From assembly GCA_902780135.1 (NCBI GenBank), contig CACZEK010000007.1, positions 1 through 64,000 on the forward strand: a stretch of 64,000 nucleotides of DNA, given 5' to 3'. Positions 8,801 through 18,158 of this stretch are shown here, piece after piece. The notes under the pieces were generated by a model. It searched no databases, was not told the origin of the DNA, and saw only the letters and a program-made list of their open reading frames with translations. Each line of letters starts with the position of its first letter. The first letter of the stretch is position 1. The translations under genes and the position numbers were made by a program. The DNA comes from an uncultured bacterium (GTDB lineage Bacteria > Verrucomicrobiota > Lentisphaeria > Victivallales > UBA1829).

Positions 8801-9538
8801 TCAGCGCGCGCCCTGTGCGGCCGCCAGAAGCTCGGCGTAGGTCGTGCGGCCGTCGTAAAGCGCCTTGCCGACGATCGCGCCTTCGAGGTTGGCGCAGCCG
8901 AGCGAGGCAAGATTGCGCACGTCGTCGGGCGAACTCACGCCGCCGGACGCGATGATCCGGCAGTCCGGGAGCTGTTCGCAGAGATTCCGCATGAACGGGA
9001 GGTTCGGTCCCTTCAGCGCGCCGTCGGTGGCGATGTCGGTGAAGATGAAGCGTTCGATACCGAAGAGGAACAGCGACCTGGCGAGCGCGGCGGCCTCGAC
9101 CTTGGAAGTCTCCACCCAGCCGCGCGTGGCGACCATGCCGTCGCGGGCGTCGATCCCCGCCACGACCTTTTCCTGTCCGAACGCATTGATGAAGTCCTCC
9201 GCGCTCTTCGGATCGTCGCAGACCGCGGTCCCGAGGATCACGCGGGAGACGCCCAGGTCGAACGCGCGTTTGGCGTCGTCGACGGTGCGGATGCCGCCGC
9301 CGAGTTCGCACGGGATTGAGACGCGGGCGCAGATCGCGCGGATCGCCTCGGAATTGGTCATCGCGCCGGATTTCGCGCCGTCGAGGTCGACCAGATGGAT
9401 CAGCGGAGCGCCCGCCTGTTCCCAGACTGCCGCCTGGTCGGCGGGCGTGCTCTCGTAAACCGTTTCCTTCGCGTAGTCGCCCTGGAAGAGGCGGACGCAG
9501 TTGCCGTGAAGCAGATCAATGGCGGGGAATAATTTCAT
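8801..9538 (-). CDS. hisA: ProFAR isomerase (histidine biosynthesis)
   Basis: HisA isomerises ProFAR to PRFAR. The 245-aa chain has the TIM-barrel ends of the family: LFPAIDLLHGNCVRLFQGDY at the N-terminus with the catalytic Asp, LGGGIRTVDDAK, VSRVILGTAV, GIDARDGMVATRGW with the second catalytic Asp, and IASGGVSSPDD. ATG 9538 overlaps the hisH stop as ATGA, so the two are coupled. hisF is not adjacent. Confidence 0.96.
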   Translation of the reverse strand: MKLFPAIDLLHGNCVRLFQGDYAKETVYESTPADQAAVWEQAGAPLIHLVDLDGAKSGAMTNSEAIRAICARVSIPCELGGGIRTVDDAKRAFDLGVSRVILGTAVCDDPKSAEDFINAFGQEKVVAGIDARDGMVATRGWVETSKVEAAALARSLFLFGIERFIFTDIATDGALKGPNLPFMRNLCEQLPDCRIIASGGVSSPDDVRNLASLGCANLEGAIVGKALYDGRTTYAELLAAAQGAR

Positions 9539-10164
9539 GATCGGGTTTCTCCTTTGCACAGGGCAGCGAATCCGCGCAGGATCGCCAGCCCGTTTTCCTG
9601 GCTTTTCTCCGGATGGAACTGCGTCGCGGCCAGGTTGCCGCGCGACACAGCCGAGGTGAAGCCGCAGATGTAATCCGTTTGTCCGGCGGTCACGGACGCG
9701 TCATCCGGCACGACATAGAACGAATGAACGAAATAGAACCATTTGGGTTCTTTGAACGAGGCAAAGCACGGATGCGACGAGCGGAACGAGACCGTGTTCC
9801 AGCCCATGTGCGGCACTTTCTCCGTCGCGGACTCGAACTTGCGGCAGCAGCCCTTCAGGATGCCGAGGCCGGGCACGCCCGGCGCCTCCTCGCTGGATTC
9901 GAACAGCATCTGAAGCCCCAGGCAGATCCCGAGAAACGGCTTGTCCGCCGCCGTCCAGTCGCGCAGGAATCCGACGAATCCGGCGCGGTCGAGATTCTTC
10001 ATCGCGTCGTGGAAATTCCCGACGCCCGGCAAAACGACGCCCGCCGCGTCCGCGGCTTCGGACGGGGCGCGCACAATGCGGACTTCCGCGCCGGCATAAA
10101 TCAAGGCGCGCTCCACGTTGCGGAGATTGCCCATGTCGTAGTCGATGATCGCGATCAATGCCAT
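9535..10164 (-). CDS. hisH: Imidazole glycerol phosphate synthase, glutaminase subunit
   Basis: HisH releases ammonia from glutamine for HisF. The 209-residue class I amidotransferase has IIDYDMGNLRNVERAL, PGVGNFHDAM, the nucleophile elbow GICLGLQMLFESS with catalytic Cys, and QFHPEKSQ with the catalytic His-x-Glu. The start has AAGGAT about 10 nt upstream and a clear promoter at 10202-10230, so this is the first gene of the hisH-hisA-aroB-dprA-comF run. Confidence 0.96.
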   Translation of the reverse strand: MALIAIIDYDMGNLRNVERALIYAGAEVRIVRAPSEAADAAGVVLPGVGNFHDAMKNLDRAGFVGFLRDWTAADKPFLGICLGLQMLFESSEEAPGVPGLGILKGCCRKFESATEKVPHMGWNTVSFRSSHPCFASFKEPKWFYFVHSFYVVPDDASVTAGQTDYICGFTSAVSRGNLAATQFHPEKSQENGLAILRGFAALCKGETRS

Positions 10165-10201
10165 ATTGATCCATCCTTCTTAAAAAACAAGAACTTTAAT
10201 T

Positions 10202-10230
10202 AATATACGCCTTTTTCCCTGAAAAGTCAA
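10202..10230 (-). promoter_or_regulatory. Promoter of the hisH-led run
   Basis: Minus strand TTGACT (10230-10225), 17-nt spacer, TATATT (10207-10202). This is one of the best matches in the window to the shared local promoter form. Confidence 0.75.
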
Positions 10231-10851
10231 ATTTTATCCCGGATGCGTCCGGAAAGCGACGGAGAAAACACGATGGAAGCGGTCGGGATCCCGGAGAACG
10301 GTGCAGCCCGGTCCCGCGGTTGAAAAAAACGAAAAAGCAAACCGCGGAAAAACCGGATTGTCTATTTCCGGCGCGGGGCTTCGCCGCCTCGCCGATCAGG
10401 ATGATCGCCTTGTCCGGGCATGTTTTTGAAACTTTTTTTCAGGGAAAACGACAAAAAAACCATATTTTTTTTATTTTTTTTCGTTTTTCCCCTTTCTTTT
10501 TTTAAAATCGGGGTTATGTTTACGGATAGGGTTTTTGCCATTCGGCAGGAACGTTCACATATCACTCTTGGAATTTGCTGTGAAAACGAGGCTGCGCTTC
10601 CGAAAAAAAGAGCAGCCCGGAACAACCGCCGCTTTGCGGATTGAATGGGAAATATGAGTTGGAGTTTGGACAAATCGAGGCTGACGGCAGGCCGGCGCGC
10701 ATCATCGGCGATCCGGCGGCGCCGCTGCCGCATTTGATACCGGGGAACCGGACGCAGTGGTCCGGCCCGGGTTCCTTTTCCGCATATTCCCGCCTCGTCC
10801 CCGGCGCGGATGCTTTTCGTTTTCGCCGCTTCGCAGAAAACGTTGTGGTTC
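10231..10851. other. Intergenic region between divergent hisH and 5-FCL, no gene seen
   Basis: About 620 bp without a convincing coding frame. 10428-10505 is strikingly A/T-rich with several T7-9 runs, followed by a GC-rich stretch with a short stem (GGCTGC/GCAGCC around 10590-10617). In many bacteria 6S RNA is encoded just upstream of the 5-FCL gene. I could not build a convincing 6S fold here, but the position makes it the first place to look. Confidence 0.4.
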
Positions 10852-11511
10852 ATGTACGACGAACAGACAGTCGATCATGCAGGGCAGGCCTGCGGCGCGT
10901 CACCGACGGCGGCCGCGGATGCCGCGACACTGCATGACCTGAAGAAAGCCATCCGGCGCGAGAAAATCGCGCTGCGCCGCGCCATGTCGGCCGAGCTCCG
11001 CCCGGCTGCGGACGATGCGATCAACCGGAGGCTCCTGGACATCGTCCGGACGGAAAAGCCGTCCGGTCTCGTCGCATACGTCAGCGACGGGACGGAACCC
11101 GATCTCACGCCGGTCATGCGGTACGCGCTTCAGGCGGGCATCACGCTCTGCCTGCCGCGTTTCGAGCAGGACGGCGCATATTCCATCGTGACAGTACGCT
11201 CCCTCGACTTTCCGGCGTCCCACTGGGGGATCCCGGAACCGTCCGCCGATGCCCCGGCGGCTCCTCCCGAGCTGCTTGCGGAAGCCCTGTGGCTGGTACC
11301 CGGCGTGGCGTTCGATCCCGCCTGCCGCCGTCTCGGACGCGGCAAAGGCGTTTACGACCGTCTGCTTGCCCGGGGAACCGGAAAAACCATCGGTATCTTT
11401 TATGAACTCCAGAGATGCGCGGAACTGCCCTGCGAGCCCACGGACCAGCCCGTCGGCCGCGTCGTCACCGAATCCGGCGTCTTTGGCTGTACAAACAATG
11501 TCAGGAGTTAA
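10852..11511 (+). CDS. 5-formyltetrahydrofolate cyclo-ligase
   Basis: The enzyme converts 5-formyl-THF to 5,10-methenyl-THF using ATP. Family features are KKAIRREKIALRRAMS (helix near residue 32), LCLPRF and the C-terminal VPGVAFDPACRRLGRGKGVYDRLLA motif, which binds substrate and ATP. The start is uncertain: ATG 10852 and ATG 10810 are both in frame, neither has a ribosome site, and both add an unusual N-terminal extension of about 30 residues before the conserved domain. The stop lies 5 bp before the RNase Y start. Confidence 0.88.
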   Translation: MYDEQTVDHAGQACGASPTAAADAATLHDLKKAIRREKIALRRAMSAELRPAADDAINRRLLDIVRTEKPSGLVAYVSDGTEPDLTPVMRYALQAGITLCLPRFEQDGAYSIVTVRSLDFPASHWGIPEPSADAPAAPPELLAEALWLVPGVAFDPACRRLGRGKGVYDRLLARGTGKTIGIFYELQRCAELPCEPTDQPVGRVVTESGVFGCTNNVRS

Positions 11512-11516
11512 TTCCC

Positions 11517-13127
11517 ATGCTTTCCAATGTCATCATCATCGCTGCCTTCGCATGGAGGGAGCCGCTGGAATTGATCGCCGGTTTTCTTATCGGCACCGCC
11601 CTCTATCACATCATCGTCGCCATCCTTTCCAAAAAGGGAAAGACCAAGGCTTCCCGTGATGCCGCAAAAATGAAGGACGACGCCGAGCGCGAAGCCGCCC
11701 AGATCCTCCGCGAAGCCCGCGTCACAGCCAAGAGCGAAGCCCTCAAGATCAAGGACGACGCCCTCAAGATCAAGGACGAGGTCGAAAACGAGATCAAGGA
11801 ACGCCGCCGCGAGATCGCCCAGCAGGAAAAACGCCTCGCGCAGAAGGAGGAAAACCTCGACCGCAAGAACGATTCCCTCGACGCGAAGATCAAGAACAAC
11901 GAGCGCAAGGAAGCCGAACTCGTGCAGCAGCGCGAACGCCTCGCCCTCAAGGAAGAGGAACTCAAGAACACGATCGACCGCCAGATCGACGAACTCGAAC
12001 GGATCGCCGGGCTCGACCGCGAGACCGCGCGCGGCATGATCCTCGAAAAGCTCAAAGGCGAAGTCGAAAACGAATCCGGCCTCCTCATCCGCAACATCGT
12101 CGAGGACGCCCGCCAGCGCGCCGAACGCGAATCCCAGAAGCTCCTCGCCTACGCCATCCAGCGCTACGCCGGCGACTGCACCTACGAACGCACCACCGCC
12201 ACCATCCCGCTCCCCAACGACGAGATGAAGGGCCGCATCATCGGCCGCGAAGGCCGCAACATCCGCGCGCTCGAAGCCGCGACCGGCGTGAACATCCTCA
12301 TCGACGACACCCCGGAAGCCGTCGTCATCAGCTGTTTCGACCCCGTCCGCAAGGAAGTCGCGCGCCGCATGATGGAAAAGCTCATCGGCGACGGCCGCAT
12401 CCACCCGACCCGCATCGAGGAGCTCGTGAAGAAGATGCGCAAGGAAGTCGACGAGGAGATCTTCAGCGCGGGCGAACAGGCGGTGCTGGACTGCGGGCTC
12501 CAGGGCGTCCCGAAGCCGCTCATCACCCTCATCGGCACGCTCCAGTTCCGCTACAGCTTCTCCCAGAACGTGCTCAAGCACTCCATCGAGACCTCCGCCT
12601 TCATGGGCGCGATCGCCGCCGAACTCGGCCTGGACGAACAGCGCGCGCGCCGCATCGGGCTCTTCCACGACATCGGAAAGGCGGTCGACCACGAGATCGA
12701 GGGCACGCACGCCCAGATCGGCGCCGACCTGCTCCGCAAATACGGCGAGAACAAGGACGTCATCAACGCCGTCGCCGCCCACCACGGCGAAGTCGAGGCG
12801 ACCAGCATCTACGCCATCCTCGCCAACGCCTGCGACGCCCTCAGCGCGTCCCGTCCCGGCGCACGCAGCGAAACCACCGAGCTCTACCTCAAACGCCTCG
12901 AACAGCTCGAATCCATCGCCAAGGACTTCCCCGGCGTGGACACCTGCTACGCGCTCCAGGCGGGCCGCGAGGTCCGCGTGGTCGTCGAGCCGGAGAAGAT
13001 CAACGAGGCGCAGGCGCAGGTCATCGCCCGCGACATCTGCAACCGCATCGAAAAGGAAATGACCTATCCCGGCCAGATCAAGGTCACGATCATCCGCGAG
13101 ACGCGCTCCGTGGAATACGCCAAGTAA
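11517..13127 (+). CDS. rny: Ribonuclease Y
   Basis: RNase Y is a membrane-bound endonuclease that starts mRNA decay. The 536-aa protein has an N-terminal membrane helix (ELIAGFLIGTALYHIIVAIL, residues 18-37), a long charged coiled coil (about 45-180), a KH domain with GRIIGREGRNIRALEAATG (about 225-290) and an HD domain with LFHDIGKAVDHE. I chose ATG 11517 because AGGAG (11503-11507) lies 9 nt upstream; the frame extends further but only through the 5-FCL gene. Downstream genes follow at gaps of 6 and 3 bp. Confidence 0.97.
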   Translation: MLSNVIIIAAFAWREPLELIAGFLIGTALYHIIVAILSKKGKTKASRDAAKMKDDAEREAAQILREARVTAKSEALKIKDDALKIKDEVENEIKERRREIAQQEKRLAQKEENLDRKNDSLDAKIKNNERKEAELVQQRERLALKEEELKNTIDRQIDELERIAGLDRETARGMILEKLKGEVENESGLLIRNIVEDARQRAERESQKLLAYAIQRYAGDCTYERTTATIPLPNDEMKGRIIGREGRNIRALEAATGVNILIDDTPEAVVISCFDPVRKEVARRMMEKLIGDGRIHPTRIEELVKKMRKEVDEEIFSAGEQAVLDCGLQGVPKPLITLIGTLQFRYSFSQNVLKHSIETSAFMGAIAAELGLDEQRARRIGLFHDIGKAVDHEIEGTHAQIGADLLRKYGENKDVINAVAAHHGEVEATSIYAILANACDALSASRPGARSETTELYLKRLEQLESIAKDFPGVDTCYALQAGREVRVVVEPEKINEAQAQVIARDICNRIEKEMTYPGQIKVTIIRETRSVEYAK

Positions 13128-13133
13128 CGCAGC

Positions 13134-13934
13134 ATGGATACCTTTTCCCAGGCACGCGCAGCATTCGACCGCCACGTCGCGAAGTTCCGCGGCGAGGGCG
13201 GCGCGCTGCCGTTCGCGCTTGAAGCCAAGTTCAACCACACCGGCGAAGTCTGCGAGATCACGGAGAAGATCGTCGCCGGGGAGGCGCGCTTCTCCCCGCG
13301 CGACGCCCTCATTTTCCGACTCTGCGCCCTCTTCCACGACATCTCCCGCTTCGAACAGTACGACAAGTTCAAAACGTTCCTCGACCGCCATTCGTTCGAC
13401 CACGGCGACCGCAGCGCCGCCCTGATCGACGAGCTCGGACTCGTGCCGGAACTCCCTGCCGAAGACCGCGCCTGCGTCATCGACGCCGTCCGCGTGCACA
13501 ACAAGTTCGCCATCCCGCCCGATCTCCCGCCCGCGCACCTCGACGCCGCAAAAATGGTCCGCGACGCCGACAAGCTCGCCATCCTGCGCCTCATCATCCG
13601 GTTCTTCAACGGCGATTACTCCGACCCGACCATCCGCCTCGACCTGCCCGACACGCCCGGCTGGTCCCCGGCGATCCTCGAAACCGCCCTGAGCGGGAAA
13701 TGCGTGGTCTACGCCGACATGAAGTGCATCAACGACTTCAAGCTCGGGCTCTTCGCGTGGTCCTGCGACATCAACTGGCCCGCGTCCGCCGCGCTCGCGC
13801 TCGACGAGGACCTCTTCGGACAGATCCGCGCCCTGCTCCCCGCGTCCGAGAAGATCGACCGACTGCTTCAATCCGCCCGGACCCGCCTCGCCGCGCTCCG
13901 GAACACCAACCCGTCCTGCCGAAAGAACCCCTGA
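13134..13934 (+). CDS. HD-domain phosphohydrolase
   Basis: The 266-aa soluble protein has the metal-dependent HD pattern: His in KFNHTGE, the HD pair in LCALFHDISRFEQY, a later His in RVHNKFAI and Asp in VRDADKLAI. The class includes dNTPases and nucleotide phosphohydrolases, and I cannot assign a substrate. It follows rny after 6 bp and precedes an ABC ATPase by 3 bp, so it is read as part of the rny operon. Confidence 0.85.
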   Translation: MDTFSQARAAFDRHVAKFRGEGGALPFALEAKFNHTGEVCEITEKIVAGEARFSPRDALIFRLCALFHDISRFEQYDKFKTFLDRHSFDHGDRSAALIDELGLVPELPAEDRACVIDAVRVHNKFAIPPDLPPAHLDAAKMVRDADKLAILRLIIRFFNGDYSDPTIRLDLPDTPGWSPAILETALSGKCVVYADMKCINDFKLGLFAWSCDINWPASAALALDEDLFGQIRALLPASEKIDRLLQSARTRLAALRNTNPSCRKNP

Positions 13935-13937
13935 CCG

Positions 13938-14921
13938 ATGCCGCTCCTGACCGCCTCCCACCTGAAAAAATTCTACCCCGTCGCGCGCGGCTTCTTCGGC
14001 AAGCCCGACTACGTGCGCGCCGTGGACGACGTCTCCTTCACGCTGGAACCCGGCGAAACGCTCGGCCTGGTCGGCGAGTCCGGCTGCGGCAAGTCCACGC
14101 TCGCGCGGCTCCTGCTCCGCCTGGAGGACCCCACCGAAGGCTCCATCCTGCTCGACGGCGTGGAGATGACCGGCGTCCGCGGGGAGGAACTCCGCAGGAT
14201 GCGCGGGAAGTTCCAGATGATCTTCCAGGACCCGTACGGCTCGCTGAACCCGCGCATGAGCATCTTCTCCATCCTGGAGGAGGCGCTGAAGCTCCATACG
14301 AAGCTCGACGCCGCCGGACGCGACAAGCGAATCCGCGAACTCCTGAAGCTCGTCGGACTGAACCCCGACTACGCCATGCGCTATCCGCACCAGTTCAGCG
14401 GCGGCCAGCGCCAGCGCATCGGCATCGCGCGCGCCCTCGCCGTCAATCCCGCATTCATCATCGCCGACGAACCCGTCTCCGCCCTCGACGTCAGCGTCCA
14501 GGCGCAGATCGTGAACCTGCTGCAGGACATCCAGAAGCAGACCGGCGTGGCGTTCCTCTTCATCGCGCACGACCTCGCCGTCGTCGAGCACATCTGCCAC
14601 CGCATCATGGTCATGTACCTCGGACGCATCATGGAGATCGGACCCTCGGAGAAAGTCTGCTCCGACCCGCTCCATCCGTATTCCCTCGCCCTCCTCTCCA
14701 GCGTCCCGCAGATCGACCAGTCGCGCCGCAGGGAACGCATCATCCTGAAAGGCGACGTCCCGTCCCCGCTGAACCCGCCGTCCGGATGCCGTTTTCACAC
14801 CCGCTGCCCCTTCGCCCAGCCGCGCTGCGCCACGGAAATTCCCGCGCTTCAGGAGATCTCCCCGGGCAGATTCTGCGCCTGCCACACGCCCGGCGTCTTC
14901 CGGAAACCGGAAACCGACTGA
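13938..14921 (+). CDS. Oligopeptide/dipeptide-type ABC transporter ATP-binding protein
   Basis: This 327-aa ATPase resembles OppF/DppF: Walker [12 protein letters not shown]-loop [17 protein letters not shown], signature [15 protein letters not shown], Walker [18 protein letters not shown]-loop IAHDLAVV, and the C-terminal oligopeptide-transporter Cys motif [14 protein letters not shown]. It has no permease, binding protein or second ATPase beside it, so it may serve a transporter encoded elsewhere. It is the last gene of the 5-FCL-rny run. Confidence 0.93.
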   Translation: MPLLTASHLKKFYPVARGFFGKPDYVRAVDDVSFTLEPGETLGLVGESGCGKSTLARLLLRLEDPTEGSILLDGVEMTGVRGEELRRMRGKFQMIFQDPYGSLNPRMSIFSILEEALKLHTKLDAAGRDKRIRELLKLVGLNPDYAMRYPHQFSGGQRQRIGIARALAVNPAFIIADEPVSALDVSVQAQIVNLLQDIQKQTGVAFLFIAHDLAVVEHICHRIMVMYLGRIMEIGPSEKVCSDPLHPYSLALLSSVPQIDQSRRRERIILKGDVPSPLNPPSGCRFHTRCPFAQPRCATEIPALQEISPGRFCACHTPGVFRKPETD

Positions 14922-15110
14922 CGGAATAACAATTTGTTATCAATCAACGACATGACGGAATGACGGGCGGATTTGACGGTTTGACGGACGATCGGTTTTC
15001 TCTTTCTTTCTGCGCCATTTCGGCACAGACAACACAATCTCACAAAAACGAATAAACAGAGTGCGCCATCCTGACACATTTCAAGATCGCAAAAACAGCA
15101 GATTTTTGAT

Positions 15111-15893
15111 ATGAACCAGCCTGTTTCCATCATCCTGCCGAACTACAAGACCCCGGAGCTGACCCGCCTCTGCCTGCGGTCCCTCCGCAAATATACGCCG
15201 CCCGACGCCGTCCGCGTCATCGCCGTCGACAACGCCTCCGGCGACGCGTCGCTGGACTATCTGCGGTCGCTCGGCTGGATCCGGCTGATCGAACGCACCC
15301 CGGCGGACATCGCCGGCATGAAGCCCGCGCTGATGCACACCACCGCCATGGACCTGGCGTTTCAGCAGGTCGACACGCCGTTCGTCCTGTCGTTCCACAC
15401 GGACACCATCGTATCCAGCCCGGACTGGCTGGACTTCCTGCTTGGCGAGATCAACAAGTCCGGCCGGATCGCGGGCGTCGGCAGCTGGAAGCTCGAATTC
15501 ATCCCGCCCGCGAAACGCTTCGGCAAGAAGCTTGAGGTGGTCGAAAACCGCGTGAAACAGTTTTTGGGCCTGAAAAAACCGGAAGTCCAGTTCCTGCGGA
15601 GCCACTGCGCGCTGTACCGCACGGACCTGCTGCGCCAGTACACGCGCGGCTTCGGCGACGGCGAATCCGCCGGAAAATCCATCCACAGACGCCTGACCGA
15701 GGCGGGATTCACCCTGGAGTTCATCCCGCCGGACGTCCTCATCCGGTACATGGACCACCTGAACCACGCCACGATGATCCTGAACCCGTCGATCGGCTCC
15801 CGCAGGACGTCCTCCCGGCGGGCGCGCAGGTCGCTGGACGCCAAAATGGCGCGCTACCGGGACATCCTCGCCGACGATTCCCTCGACAAATAA
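15111..15893 (+). CDS. Family 2 glycosyltransferase
   Basis: The 260-aa protein has the GT-A nucleotide-sugar fold of family GT2: N-terminal VSIILPNYKTPELTRLCLRS, VRVIAVDNASGDASLDYLRS, and FVLSFHTDTIV in the place of the DxD site. The C-terminus is basic (RRTSSRRARRS). It probably adds a sugar to a cell-surface glycan; donor and acceptor are unknown. The ATG has no good ribosome site. The 190 bp before it is AT-rich with no other gene. Confidence 0.85.
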   Translation: MNQPVSIILPNYKTPELTRLCLRSLRKYTPPDAVRVIAVDNASGDASLDYLRSLGWIRLIERTPADIAGMKPALMHTTAMDLAFQQVDTPFVLSFHTDTIVSSPDWLDFLLGEINKSGRIAGVGSWKLEFIPPAKRFGKKLEVVENRVKQFLGLKKPEVQFLRSHCALYRTDLLRQYTRGFGDGESAGKSIHRRLTEAGFTLEFIPPDVLIRYMDHLNHATMILNPSIGSRRTSSRRARRSLDAKMARYRDILADDSLDK

Positions 15894-15932
15894 CGGAGAC
15901 GGCTCCGAAAACATATTCATGCGGAGAATGTT

Positions 15933-16484
15933 ATGGATTTGGAATCCTTAAAGAAAGACTGCGCCCGGAAACAGAAGAAGGGGCTGCCCTTCATCATGAC
16001 GTCGATCCTCATCTGGACCGGGATCCTCTGCGTCCACGCGACCGGGCTCCCGATCCTGACGAAAAACCTGCTCACGTTCTGCTGCGCCGCGCCGCTGGTC
16101 CCCGTCGCGTTCCTCATCTCGAAGCTGATCGGGGTCGATTTCCAGGGCAAGGACAACCCGCTGACGAAGCTCGGGCTGATCTTCACCGTGAACCAGATCG
16201 TGTATCTGCTGATCGCGATGTGGGTCTACCACGCCGTCCCGGACAAGATGCTGATGGTCTTCGCCATGATCTTCGGCGCGCACCTGATGCCCTACAGCTG
16301 GCTTTACGACTCAAAGAGTTACTTCGTCTTTTCCATCGCCGTGCCGGTCCTCGCCCTGATCGTGGGGCTGATGTTCCCGCCGTACGTGCTCGCCGCCGTG
16401 ATGATCGGCGTGGAGATTTTGTTCAACATCCTGCTCTGCATCGAAGTCAGACGTCTTGGGCATGACGACACGAAACAATCCTGA
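15933..16484 (+). CDS. Multi-span membrane protein (DUF7010-like)
   Basis: The 183-aa protein has five or six hydrophobic helices (for example FIMTSILIWTGILCVHATG, LGLIFTVNQIVYLLIAMWVY, VFSIAVPVLALIVGLMFPP), short loops and a basic start (LKKDCARKQKKG). GGAG lies 6 nt before ATG 15933. It resembles small conserved membrane proteins annotated DUF7010; no function is known. It follows the GT2 gene by 39 bp. Confidence 0.75.
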   Translation: MDLESLKKDCARKQKKGLPFIMTSILIWTGILCVHATGLPILTKNLLTFCCAAPLVPVAFLISKLIGVDFQGKDNPLTKLGLIFTVNQIVYLLIAMWVYHAVPDKMLMVFAMIFGAHLMPYSWLYDSKSYFVFSIAVPVLALIVGLMFPPYVLAAVMIGVEILFNILLCIEVRRLGHDDTKQS

Positions 16485-16673
16485 TGTGCATTCATCATGG
16501 CATGCAGTCTTTATTTGTTGTAATACTTTATTTATCAAAACCGTATCAAATGTTTGGTCTTTCTTTTGATTTTGTGCGAAAAACGTGTATTTTTGTTTGT
16601 GACAGATCGCCGCAATAAAATCAAACCGTCACCAATACACTGATTTCCGCATCCGACAACAAGTGACTGGATC

Positions 16674-18140
16674 ATGACAACACAAAACGAACTTGAAATG
16701 CAACAGGCCGCCCCGCAGGCCGCCCCGGTGAAAAAGCGCATCGCGTTCTTCTGCATCCCGGCGCACGGACACACCAATCCGATGCTGCCGGTCGCCGCCG
16801 AGCTGGTCCGGCGCGGAAACACCGTCCGTTTCTATTCGTTCGGGGGGACCGGCGGCCTGCCGGACTTTTCGGACAAGATCCGGAAGACGGGCGCGGAGTT
16901 CGTCGCGTGCGACGCCTATATGCCGGAAATCTCGGCGGAGGAGATCGCCGGGCTGAAACGCGTCTCGATCACGGAAATGACCGTGCAGGCGATCCGGATC
17001 ACGCTCGCCATGGACGCGTTTCTGGATGCGGAGTTCAAGTCGTTCCTGCCGGACGTCGTGTACACGGATTCCGCGTGTTTCTGGGGCAAGCTGAACGCCT
17101 GGAAGCATCACGTGCCGATGGTCGTCTCCACCAGCACGTTCGCGTTCAACCAGCTGTCCTCGACCTACATGAAACACTCGGCGGGCGAGATCGCCGACAT
17201 GGTCTTCGGGCTGGCGCGCATCGGGAAGGCGCTGAAGTCGATGGAGCCGTACGGGTACAAGGTGAAGAACCCGCTGACACTGGTCCAGAGCGACAACAGG
17301 ACGGATTCCGTGGTCTACACCTCGCGGCGGTTTCAGCCGTACGCGGAGAGCTTTTCCGGGCATTATGCGTTCGTCGGGCCGTCGGTCTTCTCGGACGCGG
17401 TTCCAAATAAGATTAAGGCGCGTCCGCTCGTCTACATCTCCCTCGGCACGGTCATCAACGACCGGCCGGACTTCTACGGCAAGTGCATCGAGGCGCTGAA
17501 GGACATGGACGTCGACGTCCTGATCTCCTGCGGCATGGCGCTGGACCGCGAAAAACTGGGCGTCCTGCCGGAGAATGTCCGGGTGGAACCGTACGTGGAC
17601 CAGCTCGACGTCCTGTCCCGCGCGGATGTCTTCCTCACGCACTGCGGCATGAACAGCGTGTCGGAGAGCCTGTACATGGCGACGCCGATGGTGCTCTATC
17701 CGCAGACCGGCGAACAGGCCGCCGTGGCGAGGCGCGCCGCCGAACTCGGTGCGGGCGTCCGGCTGAAGAACGATTCGGCCGCGGGGATCCGCGCCGCAGT
17801 ACAGAACGTGCTGGACAACGTGTCGTACCGGGACGCGGCGGCGGAATGCAGCCGGGATTTCCGGGCGTGTTCCGGGGTTTCCGGCGCGGCGGACTTCATC
17901 GAAAACGCCCCGCACCAATGGGACGGCGTCGACGTGTTGAAGGAGCTGAACCGTGCGAACATCCGGTTCCAGATCGTCTACTGGAGCATCGTCTCCGTCC
18001 TGATCTTTCTTGCCGGGTTTCATATCGACAGAAAGTACCTCTGGATCATCGGTGTCGCCGCCGGGATCCTGAACAACATACTCGGCAAGTACATCCAAAA
18101 ACGCCGCTATGCCCGGCTGGTCCGAGGCAAGACGGAGTAA
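16674..18140 (+). CDS. MGT/UGT-like glycosyltransferase (GT1) with C-terminal membrane segment
   Basis: Residues 20-410 form a GT-B fold of the macrolide/UDP-glycosyltransferase type: RIAFFCIPAHGHTNPMLPVAAEL at the acceptor domain and the donor-binding signature with THCGMNSVSESLYMATPMV and PQTGEQAAVARRAAELGAG. Unlike the usual soluble enzyme of about 400 residues, it is 488 long and ends with two hydrophobic helices (IVYWSIVSVLIFLAGF, YLWIIGVAAGILNNILG), which suggests membrane attachment and a lipid or surface acceptor. FRG-gene translation starts 19 bp downstream. Confidence 0.88.
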   Translation: MTTQNELEMQQAAPQAAPVKKRIAFFCIPAHGHTNPMLPVAAELVRRGNTVRFYSFGGTGGLPDFSDKIRKTGAEFVACDAYMPEISAEEIAGLKRVSITEMTVQAIRITLAMDAFLDAEFKSFLPDVVYTDSACFWGKLNAWKHHVPMVVSTSTFAFNQLSSTYMKHSAGEIADMVFGLARIGKALKSMEPYGYKVKNPLTLVQSDNRTDSVVYTSRRFQPYAESFSGHYAFVGPSVFSDAVPNKIKARPLVYISLGTVINDRPDFYGKCIEALKDMDVDVLISCGMALDREKLGVLPENVRVEPYVDQLDVLSRADVFLTHCGMNSVSESLYMATPMVLYPQTGEQAAVARRAAELGAGVRLKNDSAAGIRAAVQNVLDNVSYRDAAAECSRDFRACSGVSGAADFIENAPHQWDGVDVLKELNRANIRFQIVYWSIVSVLIFLAGFHIDRKYLWIIGVAAGILNNILGKYIQKRRYARLVRGKTE

Positions 18141-18158
18141 GACGAAAGGAAGATCATT

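Noticed and set aside
10641..10937. Possible 98-codon gene before 5-FCL
   Set aside because: No ribosome site, no recognisable domain, and it overlaps the 5-FCL start in another frame.
11508..14885. Very long open frame antisense to rny, the HD protein and the ABC ATPase
   Set aside because: It is a shadow of strong GC-rich codon bias; it lacks any recognisable domain, while the plus strand encodes clear families.
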